Shown: piece by piece, positions 40,582 through 49,392 of the stretch
Layout: every line of letters starts with the position of its first letter
Position numbering within the stretch: position 1 is the stretch's first letter
Assembly: GCF_900198835.1 (NCBI RefSeq)
Contig: NZ_LT900021.1
Coordinates: 434,001 to 498,000, forward strand
Direction of reading: 5' to 3'
Source: Thermococcus henrietii
GTDB lineage: Archaea > Methanobacteriota_B > Thermococci > Thermococcales > Thermococcaceae
Length of the DNA: 64,000 nucleotides
Translations under genes and position numbers: made by a program
The notes under the pieces: generated by a model
Seen by the model: only the letters and a program-made list of their open reading frames with translations
What the model was told of the DNA's origin: nothing
The model's database searches: none

Positions 40582-42321
40582 ATGAAAAAGAGAGCCGCAT
40601 CCTTCTTCCTGCTGGTGCTCCTTGTGCTCTGGACTCCATCGGTTCAGGCCCAGCCCCAGGGTAGGGACGACTCCGGGGCCTACGTCTACTTCGGCGGTCT
40701 CCTCAACATGAGCGTTTCCGCGCTCCACTCGGTTCTTGACGGCAACACCTCCCTCGAAGGCGCCGTCCGCCTCTGGAACGCCACGAACATTACCTACTCT
40801 GCGGTTCTCGTCTACGGCCTTAGGGGCCCAGTGGCCGCCCTCGCCGGTGCCTTCAACGACCTCGGTAGGGGAGTCTATCTAATCTCGCTCGGGGCCGCTG
40901 AGTTCACCAACTACACCCGGGCCGGTGACTACGCGGATGCGGGTTCGGCGGTCCTCCTCGTCGAGGAGGGCTACGCCCTGTCAAGACGGGCCCTCACCGT
41001 TATTTCCTCCGTGCGGCTCTCGGTGAACGGTTCCGAGAAGACGCTTCCGACCGATTCCCTGAACGATGCCCTGAACCGCGTGGGCTCGCTGATAAGTGAG
41101 TATCACTCGATTCTGAGCTCCAGGTGGCATCCGTCGAGCCTCGTCGTTTTCTCCTCCAAGGAGTCCCCCTACGTCTTCGAGAACGTTACCTTCTTCGGCT
41201 ACGCGCCCAACATGAGCACCGTTAGGCTCTGGGTTGGGGACAGGTCCTTCACCCTTAAAGTCTCAAACGGGACGTTCTCGATGACCTACGCCTTCAGCGA
41301 CGTTGGCACCTACGAGGTTTACGCCGTCGGTGTGAACTCAACCGGAACCTTCAAGTCCAACATCCTCAGGATTAGGGTGTCGAGGATTCCGACGAGGATA
41401 GTGGCGTCGGAGAAGAGGGAGAGGAAGGCCGTTGTAGTCGGCTACGTCCTCGACGCCTGGGGCAGGGGCGTTCCCAACGCAACGGTCTTCGTGGTTGCTG
41501 GAAAGGTTTACAAGGGCCTGACCGGAGCCAACGGAAGTTTTAGGATAACCGTTCACCTGAACTCGACCGTGAACGGGACGGTTGCCTTCTTAGGTAACAG
41601 CTTCTACGGCCCCTCAACGCTCGTCCTGCCGCTCGTCCCGGCGAAATCACCCCTACTGATTAAGGTCTCCTCGTCGTTCGACCCGCTCTCGGGCGCCCTC
41701 ACCCTAAAGGGGACGCTCTCTCCGAAACCTGACTACCCCATTACCCTGGGGGTATACGTCGATGGCAAGAGGCGCTCCGAGGTTACGGTTAGTGGAGGGA
41801 AGTTCGAGGTCCGGCTCAAGCTGGGCGGTGGTGAGCACGAGGTCTACGTCCTCTTTCCGGGCGATGATAACTACCTGCCCGCGAAGTCCAACGTTCTCGA
41901 CGTTACGGTTTCGAGCACCAGCTACGTTGCAAGACTGCTCGGTTTAGCGGCCCTTGTCATCGTCGCTTTCATCGTCTACAGGCGTGTGAGGGGTGGGAAG
42001 AAGGTCCCCGCTCCGGAGGCAGTCCCAGAGGTTAGGACCGAGGAAGGGCCCGGCGGCGAGGTTCCAAAGAGCGTCCGCGAGGTTTATCTGACCGTTTACC
42101 GGGCCCTCCTGCGCCTCCTTCATCTGCCGCCCTCTGTCACCCCGAGGGAGCTCCTCTCGAGGTTTCAGGGCTCCGGCCTTTACCCGAGGCTCAAGGCCCT
42201 GACGGTCCTCCACGAGAGGGAGGTCTACGCGGGGGTCAGGATGAAGGCAAACGCCGTAAAGGGTGCACTCAAGGCCGCGGCCAACCTGATAGTATCGCTC
42301 TTCGTGGGGGAGGAGCTGTGA
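40582..42321 (+). CDS. Secreted/membrane protein with Ig-like repeats and C-terminal DUF4129
   Basis: A 579-residue protein: signal peptide (AASFFLLVLLVLWTPSVQAQ), a helical outside region, two or three Ig-like beta domains (one with the carboxypeptidase-regulatory-like VVGYVLDAWGRGVPNATVFV), a single membrane helix near residue 455 (LLGLAALVIVAFIVYRRVR), and a cytoplasmic DUF4129 domain (VREVYLTVYRALLRLLHLPP with TPRELL). In bacteria DUF4129 sits with transglutaminase-like, MoxR and DUF58 genes. Here it heads such an operon, but no transglutaminase is present. There is no ribosome site; the mRNA is near-leaderless. Confidence 0.8.
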   Translation: MKKRAASFFLLVLLVLWTPSVQAQPQGRDDSGAYVYFGGLLNMSVSALHSVLDGNTSLEGAVRLWNATNITYSAVLVYGLRGPVAALAGAFNDLGRGVYLISLGAAEFTNYTRAGDYADAGSAVLLVEEGYALSRRALTVISSVRLSVNGSEKTLPTDSLNDALNRVGSLISEYHSILSSRWHPSSLVVFSSKESPYVFENVTFFGYAPNMSTVRLWVGDRSFTLKVSNGTFSMTYAFSDVGTYEVYAVGVNSTGTFKSNILRIRVSRIPTRIVASEKRERKAVVVGYVLDAWGRGVPNATVFVVAGKVYKGLTGANGSFRITVHLNSTVNGTVAFLGNSFYGPSTLVLPLVPAKSPLLIKVSSSFDPLSGALTLKGTLSPKPDYPITLGVYVDGKRRSEVTVSGGKFEVRLKLGGGEHEVYVLFPGDDNYLPAKSNVLDVTVSSTSYVARLLGLAALVIVAFIVYRRVRGGKKVPAPEAVPEVRTEEGPGGEVPKSVREVYLTVYRALLRLLHLPPSVTPRELLSRFQGSGLYPRLKALTVLHEREVYAGVRMKANAVKGALKAAANLIVSLFVGEEL

Positions 42322-43349
42322 GGAGGGTCGCCTACGTAATCCTGGTCATCATAGGGATATTCCTCCTCGTCATGCCCCTCAGCGTTCCGAGGTTCAAGAG
42401 CGACGCGCCCTACAGCGTCCTGAACACCGGGCCGAAGGGGACGTCGAGCTTCGGCGTTCTTCTCTACCACTCCGGGAAGGTCGTCCCAGTCCTCTTTCCC
42501 TACTCGGGTTCCGACTTCTCCTCGAAGAACGGGACGCTCATCGTAATAGCCCCCGACGTCGGGTTCTCGAAGCGGGAGGTTGACGTGCTGAAGTCGTTCC
42601 TCTCCTCCGGCGGAACGCTCCTCCTGGCCGACAACTTCAACGAGGGGAACGCCCTCCTCGAGGCCCTAGGCGTTCCCGACAGGCTCTCCCGCGAGCCAGT
42701 CGTCAGCGTGACGTACAACTCGAGCTCCGCCTACCCTGTAACAAGGGCCCTCTCCCCGAGCCTCTCGAGGGGCGTTTCGTACCTCGTCCTCCACAGGCCG
42801 GCCGCGATACTTAACGCCCAGCATCCCCTGGCCTTCACGAGCAACGCCACGCTCTTCAACGGAACCTACGGGGCCGTCCCGATAATCGACGAGGTAAAAT
42901 ACGGTAAGGGGATGATAATCCTCGTCTCCGACCCGGACGTTTTCACGAACGCCCTCTTCAGGCAGAACGAGCCCTTCCTCCGCGACCTGGTTTCCTACCT
43001 TCCCGGCAAGGTGTTCTACATAGACGAGGCCCACCACAGGGACCTCAACCCGTACTCGTCCGGAACGATCGTCATCCAGCGCGCCGTCAGCAGGGGCGAC
43101 GTCTTCTACTACATACTCTTCGTTGCGCTGCTGGCCTTCTTCGTCGAGTCGGGCCTCGCCTCAAGGCTCCTCTTCGCGGCCCTTGGACTGGCGCTGGGGA
43201 TCCTCGAAAGGCTCTTTGGAACCGAGGAGGAGGGCCTTGAGGACGTAATCAGGAAGCTCGAGGAGAGGGGCTACGACGGGGATAAGTTAAAAAGACTCGT
43301 CGAGGAAATCGAAACCGGTTCAAAGTTAGGTGGTGCCCATGGACGGTAA
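42318..43349 (+). CDS. DUF4350 domain membrane protein
   Basis: A 343-residue protein with an N-terminal helix (AYVILVIIGIFLLVMPLS), an outside domain of the DUF4350/GATase-like type (LIVIAPDVGFSKREVDVLKS, then SGGTLLLADNFNEGNALLEA) and a second helix pair near residue 265-300, ending in a charged cytoplasmic tail. The start GTG 42318 overlaps the DUF4129 stop (GTGA). DUF4350 is a regular companion of MoxR and DUF58 genes; its molecular job is not known. Confidence 0.82.
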   Translation: MRRVAYVILVIIGIFLLVMPLSVPRFKSDAPYSVLNTGPKGTSSFGVLLYHSGKVVPVLFPYSGSDFSSKNGTLIVIAPDVGFSKREVDVLKSFLSSGGTLLLADNFNEGNALLEALGVPDRLSREPVVSVTYNSSSAYPVTRALSPSLSRGVSYLVLHRPAAILNAQHPLAFTSNATLFNGTYGAVPIIDEVKYGKGMIILVSDPDVFTNALFRQNEPFLRDLVSYLPGKVFYIDEAHHRDLNPYSSGTIVIQRAVSRGDVFYYILFVALLAFFVESGLASRLLFAALGLALGILERLFGTEEEGLEDVIRKLEERGYDGDKLKRLVEEIETGSKLGGAHGR

Positions 43350-44268
43350 GGAGTTCATCGAGGCCCTGAAGGCCGAGGTTTCGAAGGCAGTCGTTGGAAG
43401 GGAGGAAGTGATTGAGCTCCTCACGATAGCACTCCTGACCGAGGGTCACGTCCTTCTCGAGGGGATTCCGGGGGTTGCCAAGACAACCATAGCCAAGGCC
43501 TTTGCCTCGGCCATAGGCCTGAGCTTCTCGAGGATACAGTTCACGCCCGACCTCCTTCCCGCCGACATAATAGGGGTTCGCTACTACGACCAGAAGACCG
43601 GCGAGTGGGTAGTTAAGATGGGACCTGTTTTTGCGAACGTCGTGCTCGCGGACGAGATAAACCGCGCCCAGCCGAAGACGCAGAGCGCTCTGCTCGAGGC
43701 GATGCAGGAGAGGCAGGTGACGATAGAGGGCAACACCTACGAGCTCCCCAGGCCCTTCCTCGTGATAGCGACCATGAACCCCCTCGAGCAGGAAGGCGTT
43801 TACCCCCTCCCAGAGGCCCAGATTGACAGGTTCATGCTCAAGGTCGAGATGGGCTACCCGAGCAGGGAGGAGGAGCTGACGCTCCTGAGGCGGAAGAGCA
43901 CCGGCGACTTCGGCGACGTTTCCCCCGTTGTTGATGGGGATGAGCTCTTCTCGCTCATGGAGGCCGTTCGGTCGGTCAGAGTTGGCGACGAGGTCATCGA
44001 GTACATCTACGCCCTCATCTCCGCAACGAGGAGCGACGAGAGGCTTCTCTTCGGCGCCTCGCCGAGGGCCGGCGAGCACCTCCTCTACGGCGCCAAAGCC
44101 GTTGCGTTCCTTGACGGGAGGGACTACGTGATTCCGGACGACGTTAAGAGGGTTGCCTTACCGACCTTGGCCCATAGGCTCGTTCTCCGCGTTGACTACG
44201 AGCTCGAAGGCCTCAAGCCCAGGGACGTCATCGAGGACATCCTGAGAAGAACCCCGGTTCCGGTGTAG
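43339..44268 (+). CDS. MoxR-family AAA+ ATPase
   Basis: A 309-residue MoxR ATPase, thought to act as a chaperone that installs metals or assembles complexes together with VWA/DUF58 proteins. Walker A is LLEGIPGVAKTTIAKA near residue 38, Walker B VVLADEINRAQPKTQS near residue 103, and sensor and arginine-finger segments QIDRFMLKVEMGYPS and ASPRAGEHLL follow. ATG 43339 is chosen, with AGGTGG upstream; it overlaps the DUF4350 end by 11 bases. Confidence 0.93.
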   Translation: MDGKEFIEALKAEVSKAVVGREEVIELLTIALLTEGHVLLEGIPGVAKTTIAKAFASAIGLSFSRIQFTPDLLPADIIGVRYYDQKTGEWVVKMGPVFANVVLADEINRAQPKTQSALLEAMQERQVTIEGNTYELPRPFLVIATMNPLEQEGVYPLPEAQIDRFMLKVEMGYPSREEELTLLRRKSTGDFGDVSPVVDGDELFSLMEAVRSVRVGDEVIEYIYALISATRSDERLLFGASPRAGEHLLYGAKAVAFLDGRDYVIPDDVKRVALPTLAHRLVLRVDYELEGLKPRDVIEDILRRTPVPV

Positions 44269-44271
44269 CGT

Positions 44272-45567
44272 ATGGACAGGGAAGACCTCCTTGTGATGAC
44301 CGCGTTCCTCCTCATGCTCGAGGGCTACCTTTCGAGCAACGTTCTCCCGGGTTTCATAGGCTTAGCCGTCCTCCTGTACCTGACCCTCGTCAGGTCCTCG
44401 ACAGTCTTCTCTCTGGGGGCCTCGCCCCTCCTCCCGGAGGGTCCCCTCGAGGCCGGTAACGAGTACGAGTTCGGGATTCGGGTTTCGAACGGGGGAAGCG
44501 CCGTCGAGCTCAGGCCCCGCGTTCTCGGGAGGGGGCTGAGGGTGGAGGCCGGTGATCTCTTCCTCGGCCCGGGGGAGGAGGCCGTCCTCCGCGGCCGGCT
44601 GAAGCCCCTCGAGAAGGGCGACGTGCTCATCGAGTCCATAACCCTCACCGCGGAGGACGAGAGGGGCCTCTACTTCGAGGAGTTCCCCGTGGCCTCCGAG
44701 GTGGTCTTCCGCGTCTACCCGTCGCTGAAGGAGATTGAAGAAGCGGCGCGGGTCGACAGGAACCTCCGGCTGGCCGAGCTATACCGGGCCGGCCGCTTCT
44801 TCGGGAGCGAGGGCCTTGACTTCAAGGATCTGAGGGAGTACCAGCACGGCGACGACTTCAGGAGGATAGACTGGAAGGCAAGCCTCCGCCTCGGCGAGCT
44901 CATAGTGAGGGAGTTCCTCAGGGAGGAGAACGTCGACGTCTACATCTTCCTCGACAACACGAGGGAGATGAGGAAGGGCATAAAGCGGGCCAAGGTGGAC
45001 TACGGCTCGACCCTCGTCCTCCAGCTGGCGTCCGTGCTCCTGCGGAAGTACCGCGTGGGCCTCGTCGTCTACGATGACGTCGGCGCGAGGCTCGTCGAAG
45101 CGTCGAGGGGCGCCGGCCAGCTCGAGGCAATCCGGCGGAACCTCGGGATAAAGCGCGAGAGGGGTTTGATGAGCCTGAAGTTCAGTGCTGCTTCCGGCCT
45201 CGGGGAGAGGGCGAGGGAGTTCGTTTCAAAGGTCCTCCCCCTGAAGAAGGGCAGGCGCGGCTCTTCGGGCCTCGTTGAGGCCTTCTCACTCCTCAAAAGC
45301 CCCTCCTTCGTAATCCTCATCACAGACCTCAACAACCCGAGGGAGGTCTACGGGGCGGTTTCAAAGGCACTGCGGAAGCACAGGGTCCTCATACTCTCCC
45401 CGAACCCGGTCCTCTTCTACTCCGGGAGGCTTGACGAGAGAACCCTCGAGCGGCTTTACAGAGCCTACGAGGAGCGCGAGAGGCTTATAAGGAAGTTCAA
45501 CGCCCTCGTTCCGACGATAGACCTCGGGCCGAGCGACTACCTCAGGGAGATAGCGAGGGTGGTGTGA
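44272..45567 (+). CDS. DUF58 (VWA-like) protein
   Basis: A 431-residue DUF58 protein, the usual partner of MoxR. Two N-terminal helices are followed by a beta domain (ALLS-type arrangement with EAGNEYEFGIRVSNGG) and the family signature EYQHGDDFRRIDWKASLRLG near residue 188, then a VWA-like fold with VDVYIFLDNTREMRKG (metal site is DxxxE rather than the full DxSxS). Three bases separate it from moxR. A chaperone-target or adaptor role is inferred from the family. Confidence 0.92.
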   Translation: MDREDLLVMTAFLLMLEGYLSSNVLPGFIGLAVLLYLTLVRSSTVFSLGASPLLPEGPLEAGNEYEFGIRVSNGGSAVELRPRVLGRGLRVEAGDLFLGPGEEAVLRGRLKPLEKGDVLIESITLTAEDERGLYFEEFPVASEVVFRVYPSLKEIEEAARVDRNLRLAELYRAGRFFGSEGLDFKDLREYQHGDDFRRIDWKASLRLGELIVREFLREENVDVYIFLDNTREMRKGIKRAKVDYGSTLVLQLASVLLRKYRVGLVVYDDVGARLVEASRGAGQLEAIRRNLGIKRERGLMSLKFSAASGLGERAREFVSKVLPLKKGRRGSSGLVEAFSLLKSPSFVILITDLNNPREVYGAVSKALRKHRVLILSPNPVLFYSGRLDERTLERLYRAYEERERLIRKFNALVPTIDLGPSDYLREIARVV

Positions 45568-46113
45568 GTGATAGGGGTGATAGCGTCGATAGTGGCGTTC
45601 TACGCCGCCGGGAGCTACGTGGGCATCCTGTCGGCGGTTCCGTGGCTAATCTCACTCAAGAACAGGGACGCCGGACTCATAGCTTTCCTCCTCTACGTCC
45701 TCTACGCCTCCAACTCCGTAAGCTTCCAGACGGTTTACTCATACGCCTCCCTCGTCAGGGGCTCCGCCGTGGCCCTCGCGACGCTCATCCTCCTCGACGA
45801 CGTTCTGAGGGTGAGGCACATTCCGAGCAGGAGGGAGCTCGCCTCCCTGCCTTTCCTCCTCCTGGGCGTTCTCTTCCCTGAGTCGGTCATCGTGGGCTCC
45901 CTACTCGCCCTGGCGATAAGGCTGTCGCCTAACGTTTTCATGCCCGCCGTTCTCTTGGGCTTGGCGGCGGTTTTTGCCATCTTCAGGCAATCGCTTGATT
46001 ACGCGGGCTCCGCTCCAACCCAGGTCGCCGTTATGTCGGCCTTTGGTATTTTTATAACGTTTCTGCTCTTCGTCTGGAAAACTTTTAAAAAGCGAGAGTT
46101 GTTTAATAGTTAA
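45568..46113 (+). CDS. Multispan membrane protein ending the MoxR operon
   Basis: A 181-residue membrane protein with about five to six helices, nothing recognised in the loops. GTG 45568 follows the DUF58 stop directly, so it is certainly cotranscribed. It may form the membrane channel or anchor for the DUF4129/DUF4350/MoxR/DUF58 assembly, which is inference from the operon. Confidence 0.72.
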   Translation: MIGVIASIVAFYAAGSYVGILSAVPWLISLKNRDAGLIAFLLYVLYASNSVSFQTVYSYASLVRGSAVALATLILLDDVLRVRHIPSRRELASLPFLLLGVLFPESVIVGSLLALAIRLSPNVFMPAVLLGLAAVFAIFRQSLDYAGSAPTQVAVMSAFGIFITFLLFVWKTFKKRELFNS

Positions 46114-46144
46114 TGGGTTCCAGAAGACAGGGGGATGAGGCAAG

Positions 46145-47074
46145 GTGAAAACACTGACTCCCGAGGAAGTTACAATCCTCATACCAACGAAGAACGAGGA
46201 AGAGGGAATCGGATGGGTTATTGACGAGTTCAAAAAACTTGGGTACACCAACATTCTGGTTGTGGATGGTCACAGCACCGACAGAACGAGGGAGATTGCC
46301 AAGGAGAAAGGGGCGACGGTCATAGTTCAGAGCGGTAAAGGCAAAGGGCAGGCGGTCGCGGAGGCCTTTAGTGTCATAGACACGCCTGTTGTTGTCATGA
46401 TTGACGGCGATGGCACCTACGACCCAAAGGACGTTAAAAAGCTCCTTCAGCCTATCGAGAGGGGTATAGCCGAGCACGTTATAGGGAACCGTTTGATTAA
46501 CTTTGAAAAGGGGGCGTTTACTCGGTTAAACCTGATTGGTAACAAGATTTTCAACGCGCTCTTTAGGACGATTTACGGCGTTGAAGTTCATGACATTCTC
46601 AGCGGTTATCGGGCCCTAACAAAGGACCTCTATAAGACGGTGAACCTTAAGAAGCACGGCTTTGAAGTCGAGACCGAGCTGACCGTTGAGACGATAGCCA
46701 ACGGCTTCAGGATATTCGAGGTTCCGATTAACTATTACAAACGCAAGGGTCGGGCAAACCTTCACCCGATAAAGGACGGCTGGAGAATTGGGAAGACGAT
46801 ACTCGAGCTCCTCACTCGGTATAACCCTGGTAAGTACCTGTATTTCATTGGAACGTTCTTCCTTCTCGTGGGTCTCTTCACGGGAATTTATGTCGTCAAA
46901 GACTGGATGAGGGGCATAACCCATTACCTGCTTGCCCCCCTGACGTCCACTTTCGTTATCGTTGGTATCAACCTCATCGTCTTTGGGTTTATCGTCGGTT
47001 ACATCTTTAAGAGCATTGCGGAGTTGAAGAGGGAGATAAGGACCATTGCGCTAAAGCAAGATAACCAGTGGTGA
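46145..47074 (+). CDS. GT2 dolichol-phosphate-type glycosyltransferase (AglJ/DPM1-like)
   Basis: A 309-residue family 2 glycosyltransferase that probably loads the first sugar on dolichol phosphate for N-glycan or surface glycan assembly. The nucleotide-binding start TILIPTKNEEEGIGWVI and NILVVDGHSTDRT, the metal-binding VVMIDGDGTYDP near residue 88 and HDILSGYRALTKD near residue 150 are conserved; two membrane helices lie at the C-terminus (YFIGTFFLLVGLFTGIYV). GTG 46145 starts it. It opens the glycan locus and still has normal GC content. Confidence 0.85.
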   Translation: MKTLTPEEVTILIPTKNEEEGIGWVIDEFKKLGYTNILVVDGHSTDRTREIAKEKGATVIVQSGKGKGQAVAEAFSVIDTPVVVMIDGDGTYDPKDVKKLLQPIERGIAEHVIGNRLINFEKGAFTRLNLIGNKIFNALFRTIYGVEVHDILSGYRALTKDLYKTVNLKKHGFEVETELTVETIANGFRIFEVPINYYKRKGRANLHPIKDGWRIGKTILELLTRYNPGKYLYFIGTFFLLVGLFTGIYVVKDWMRGITHYLLAPLTSTFVIVGINLIVFGFIVGYIFKSIAELKREIRTIALKQDNQW

Positions 47075-47080
47075 CAGTGT

Positions 47081-48253
47081 ATGCATAAAAAACCTTCTAT
47101 AGCGATAATCGGTCTTAGGGGCATCCCATCAAAGTACGGTGGCACTGAAACGTTTGTGGAGGAACTTACCAAGAGGTTAAAGGATAAGTTTCTCTTCTAT
47201 GTGATGCACGAGGACAGGACTTTTTTTGAGGACGAGTACAATGGGATTGTCCGTGTTCACTCCTTTTCAGTTGAGAGCAAAAGCACAAGTATTCCTTCAA
47301 TCAATGATTTTCTGAATACCTTGTACATGCTTTCCAAGCATAAAAGAGATATCTCCCTCATGTACTTTTTGGGCCCGGATAGCTCCCTTGCGGCGATTCT
47401 TGCCCGGCTCGCAAAGAAGAGGCTCTTGATAAACCCAGACGGTGTTGAATGGAGGCGTTTGATAAAGAGAAGCCGCTTTGTTCCGTTCTACGTGTTTCCC
47501 CTCTACATGGCTACCATGCTTTACATGTACCTAATGGAATATCTCTCGTGCAAGCTTCCTGATGTTGTGGTTGCCGATTCTATGGGAATCAAGGAACATC
47601 TTGAGAGACATTATAATCCCAGAAGGGTTGTTTACATTGCCTACGGGGCAAGGGAGCTTTTGCCTTCTCAGTTATCTCGGGAGGAGGAGTTACGGATTCT
47701 CGAAAAGTTTGGCATTGAACCAAACGGGTACTACCTGACGGTTGCTCGTATCGTGGCCGAGAACAACATTCACGTGGAAGTTGAAGGATTCAAGATGGCG
47801 AACTCCGGTAAAAAGCTGGCCATAGTAGGGAACTTCAACAGACGGGATCCGTACACTCGGCATCTCCTTAAGTTAAAGGGGGATAGAAATGAGATACTGT
47901 TCCTTGACCCAATTTATGATAGGGAGGTCCTTGGTGTTTTGAGGAAGAACTGCTTTGCCTACATTCACGCCTATGAGGTTGGGGGTACTAATCCTTCTCT
48001 ACTTGAACAGATGCTCTTTAGAAGACCGATACTGGCTTATGACGTGCCGTTCAACAAGGAGGTTCTTCAAGAGGGAGGGATTTATTTCAAGGATGCTGAG
48101 GACTTGGCGAGGAAAATGGAGATGCTTGAAGGTGGCTATTACGACTTAAAACTTATAAAGAAGACCCAGATTAAAAGGATACGAAGGCAGTACAACTGGG
48201 ACAAGGTCGCGAGGGAGTATGTGAGAGTGTTTAGGAGTTTGATGAGGTGGTAG
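47081..48253 (+). CDS. GT4-type glycosyltransferase with DUF1972 start
   Basis: A 390-residue GT-B glycosyltransferase. The N-terminus AIIGLRGIPSKYGGTETFVE is the DUF1972 signature found in rhamnosyl- and related transferases; the C-terminal domain has YYLTVARIVAENNI and HAYEVGGTNPSLLEQM, the donor-binding glutamate motif. ATG 47081 lies a few bases after the preceding stop with GGTGACAG upstream. It probably uses a nucleotide sugar, perhaps dTDP-rhamnose made by the rml genes at the far end of the locus; this is inference. Confidence 0.87.
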   Translation: MHKKPSIAIIGLRGIPSKYGGTETFVEELTKRLKDKFLFYVMHEDRTFFEDEYNGIVRVHSFSVESKSTSIPSINDFLNTLYMLSKHKRDISLMYFLGPDSSLAAILARLAKKRLLINPDGVEWRRLIKRSRFVPFYVFPLYMATMLYMYLMEYLSCKLPDVVVADSMGIKEHLERHYNPRRVVYIAYGARELLPSQLSREEELRILEKFGIEPNGYYLTVARIVAENNIHVEVEGFKMANSGKKLAIVGNFNRRDPYTRHLLKLKGDRNEILFLDPIYDREVLGVLRKNCFAYIHAYEVGGTNPSLLEQMLFRRPILAYDVPFNKEVLQEGGIYFKDAEDLARKMEMLEGGYYDLKLIKKTQIKRIRRQYNWDKVAREYVRVFRSLMRW

Positions 48254-48256
48254 TGA

Positions 48257-49387
48257 GTGAGACTCCTTTTAATTAATTACATGGAAACCACAGCGCCTGG
48301 GGGGATTAACAAAGTAGTGTTTGAAATTGCTAGATGGATGTCTAAGTGGGGTCATGATGTCGTTGTTTTCAACCCTGCGTGGGATAAGGAGAAAGAGTTG
48401 ACCACTGAGGAGATAGAAGGATTTAAATTAATTAGAGGATATAAATACTCCCCTTTGACATATGGCATGTATCTAAGGAATGCTAAGATCCTTAGAAATT
48501 TAATCAAGGAGTTTCATCCAGATGTAATTCATATTCATGGTGCTCATACAGTTTTTTCAGGAGAGACTATTCTTCTCTTAAAAAAATTAAAAAAACATCG
48601 GTATGTTCCAATAATATTTACTCCACATTATGACCCTCTAAATAGGAATACATTGGGAGGTATGTTATTTGGAAAATTTTATGATACTACCATTAACAAG
48701 TATGCAATTAGTTTGGTGGACTTTATTATCTCAATCTCGTATTTTGAAGCTGCTAACGTAATGTCCGTCTTTAAAGTTCCTGGATATAAAATAAAAGTAA
48801 TCCCACATGGGGTTCCGATAGTGCCTAAACCAACTAAAAAAAAGTTTGAAGGTCAATTGAGGCTATTGTATGTGGGATATTTAAATCATTATAAGGGCAT
48901 CCATTATATAATTCAGACATTATACTATCTTGTTCATGAATTTGGGTATACAAACGTTACCCTGACTATTGTTGGAGATGGTCCAGAAAAGAATTATCTA
49001 ATGAACTTAGCCAAAAAACTAAATGTTGATAGATTTATACTCTGGCTTCCTTTCATGCCGCATGATAAAGTTATTGCTACAATGAGAACTTCGGATATTT
49101 TATTATTACTCTCCAAGTCTGAGGGTTATGGTATTGTAGTTGCTGAGGCCCTTGCTGTTGGTGTTCCTGCTATTGTCACAAAAGGTACTGCTCTTGAGGA
49201 GTTCATATGGGAGCCTGGATGTTTTGGGGTGAAATACCCTCCTAATCCGCGGGATGTTGCTGGGCTAATATCAAAGATTGTGAACAGCGATGTTAGAGTA
49301 GGCCCATTCAGTAAAAAAATCAGGACTTGGGATGAAGTTGTAAAAGATTATGAAGATGTATACTTCAAACTTATTAACAGCAGGTGA
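48257..49387 (+). CDS. GT4 glycosyltransferase
   Basis: A 376-residue GT4 enzyme. Recognised segments are ETTAPGGINKVVFEIARWMS near the N-terminus, DVIHIHGAHT near residue 89, PHGVPIV near 190, RLLYVGYLNHYKGIHYI near 202 and LLLSKSEGYGIVVAEALAVG near 285. GTG 48257 starts it, three bases after the previous gene. From here the DNA becomes much AT-richer than the genes to the left, a sign of transfer from a different genome. Confidence 0.9.
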   Translation: MRLLLINYMETTAPGGINKVVFEIARWMSKWGHDVVVFNPAWDKEKELTTEEIEGFKLIRGYKYSPLTYGMYLRNAKILRNLIKEFHPDVIHIHGAHTVFSGETILLLKKLKKHRYVPIIFTPHYDPLNRNTLGGMLFGKFYDTTINKYAISLVDFIISISYFEAANVMSVFKVPGYKIKVIPHGVPIVPKPTKKKFEGQLRLLYVGYLNHYKGIHYIIQTLYYLVHEFGYTNVTLTIVGDGPEKNYLMNLAKKLNVDRFILWLPFMPHDKVIATMRTSDILLLLSKSEGYGIVVAEALAVGVPAIVTKGTALEEFIWEPGCFGVKYPPNPRDVAGLISKIVNSDVRVGPFSKKIRTWDEVVKDYEDVYFKLINSR

Positions 49388-49392
49388 AAGCT

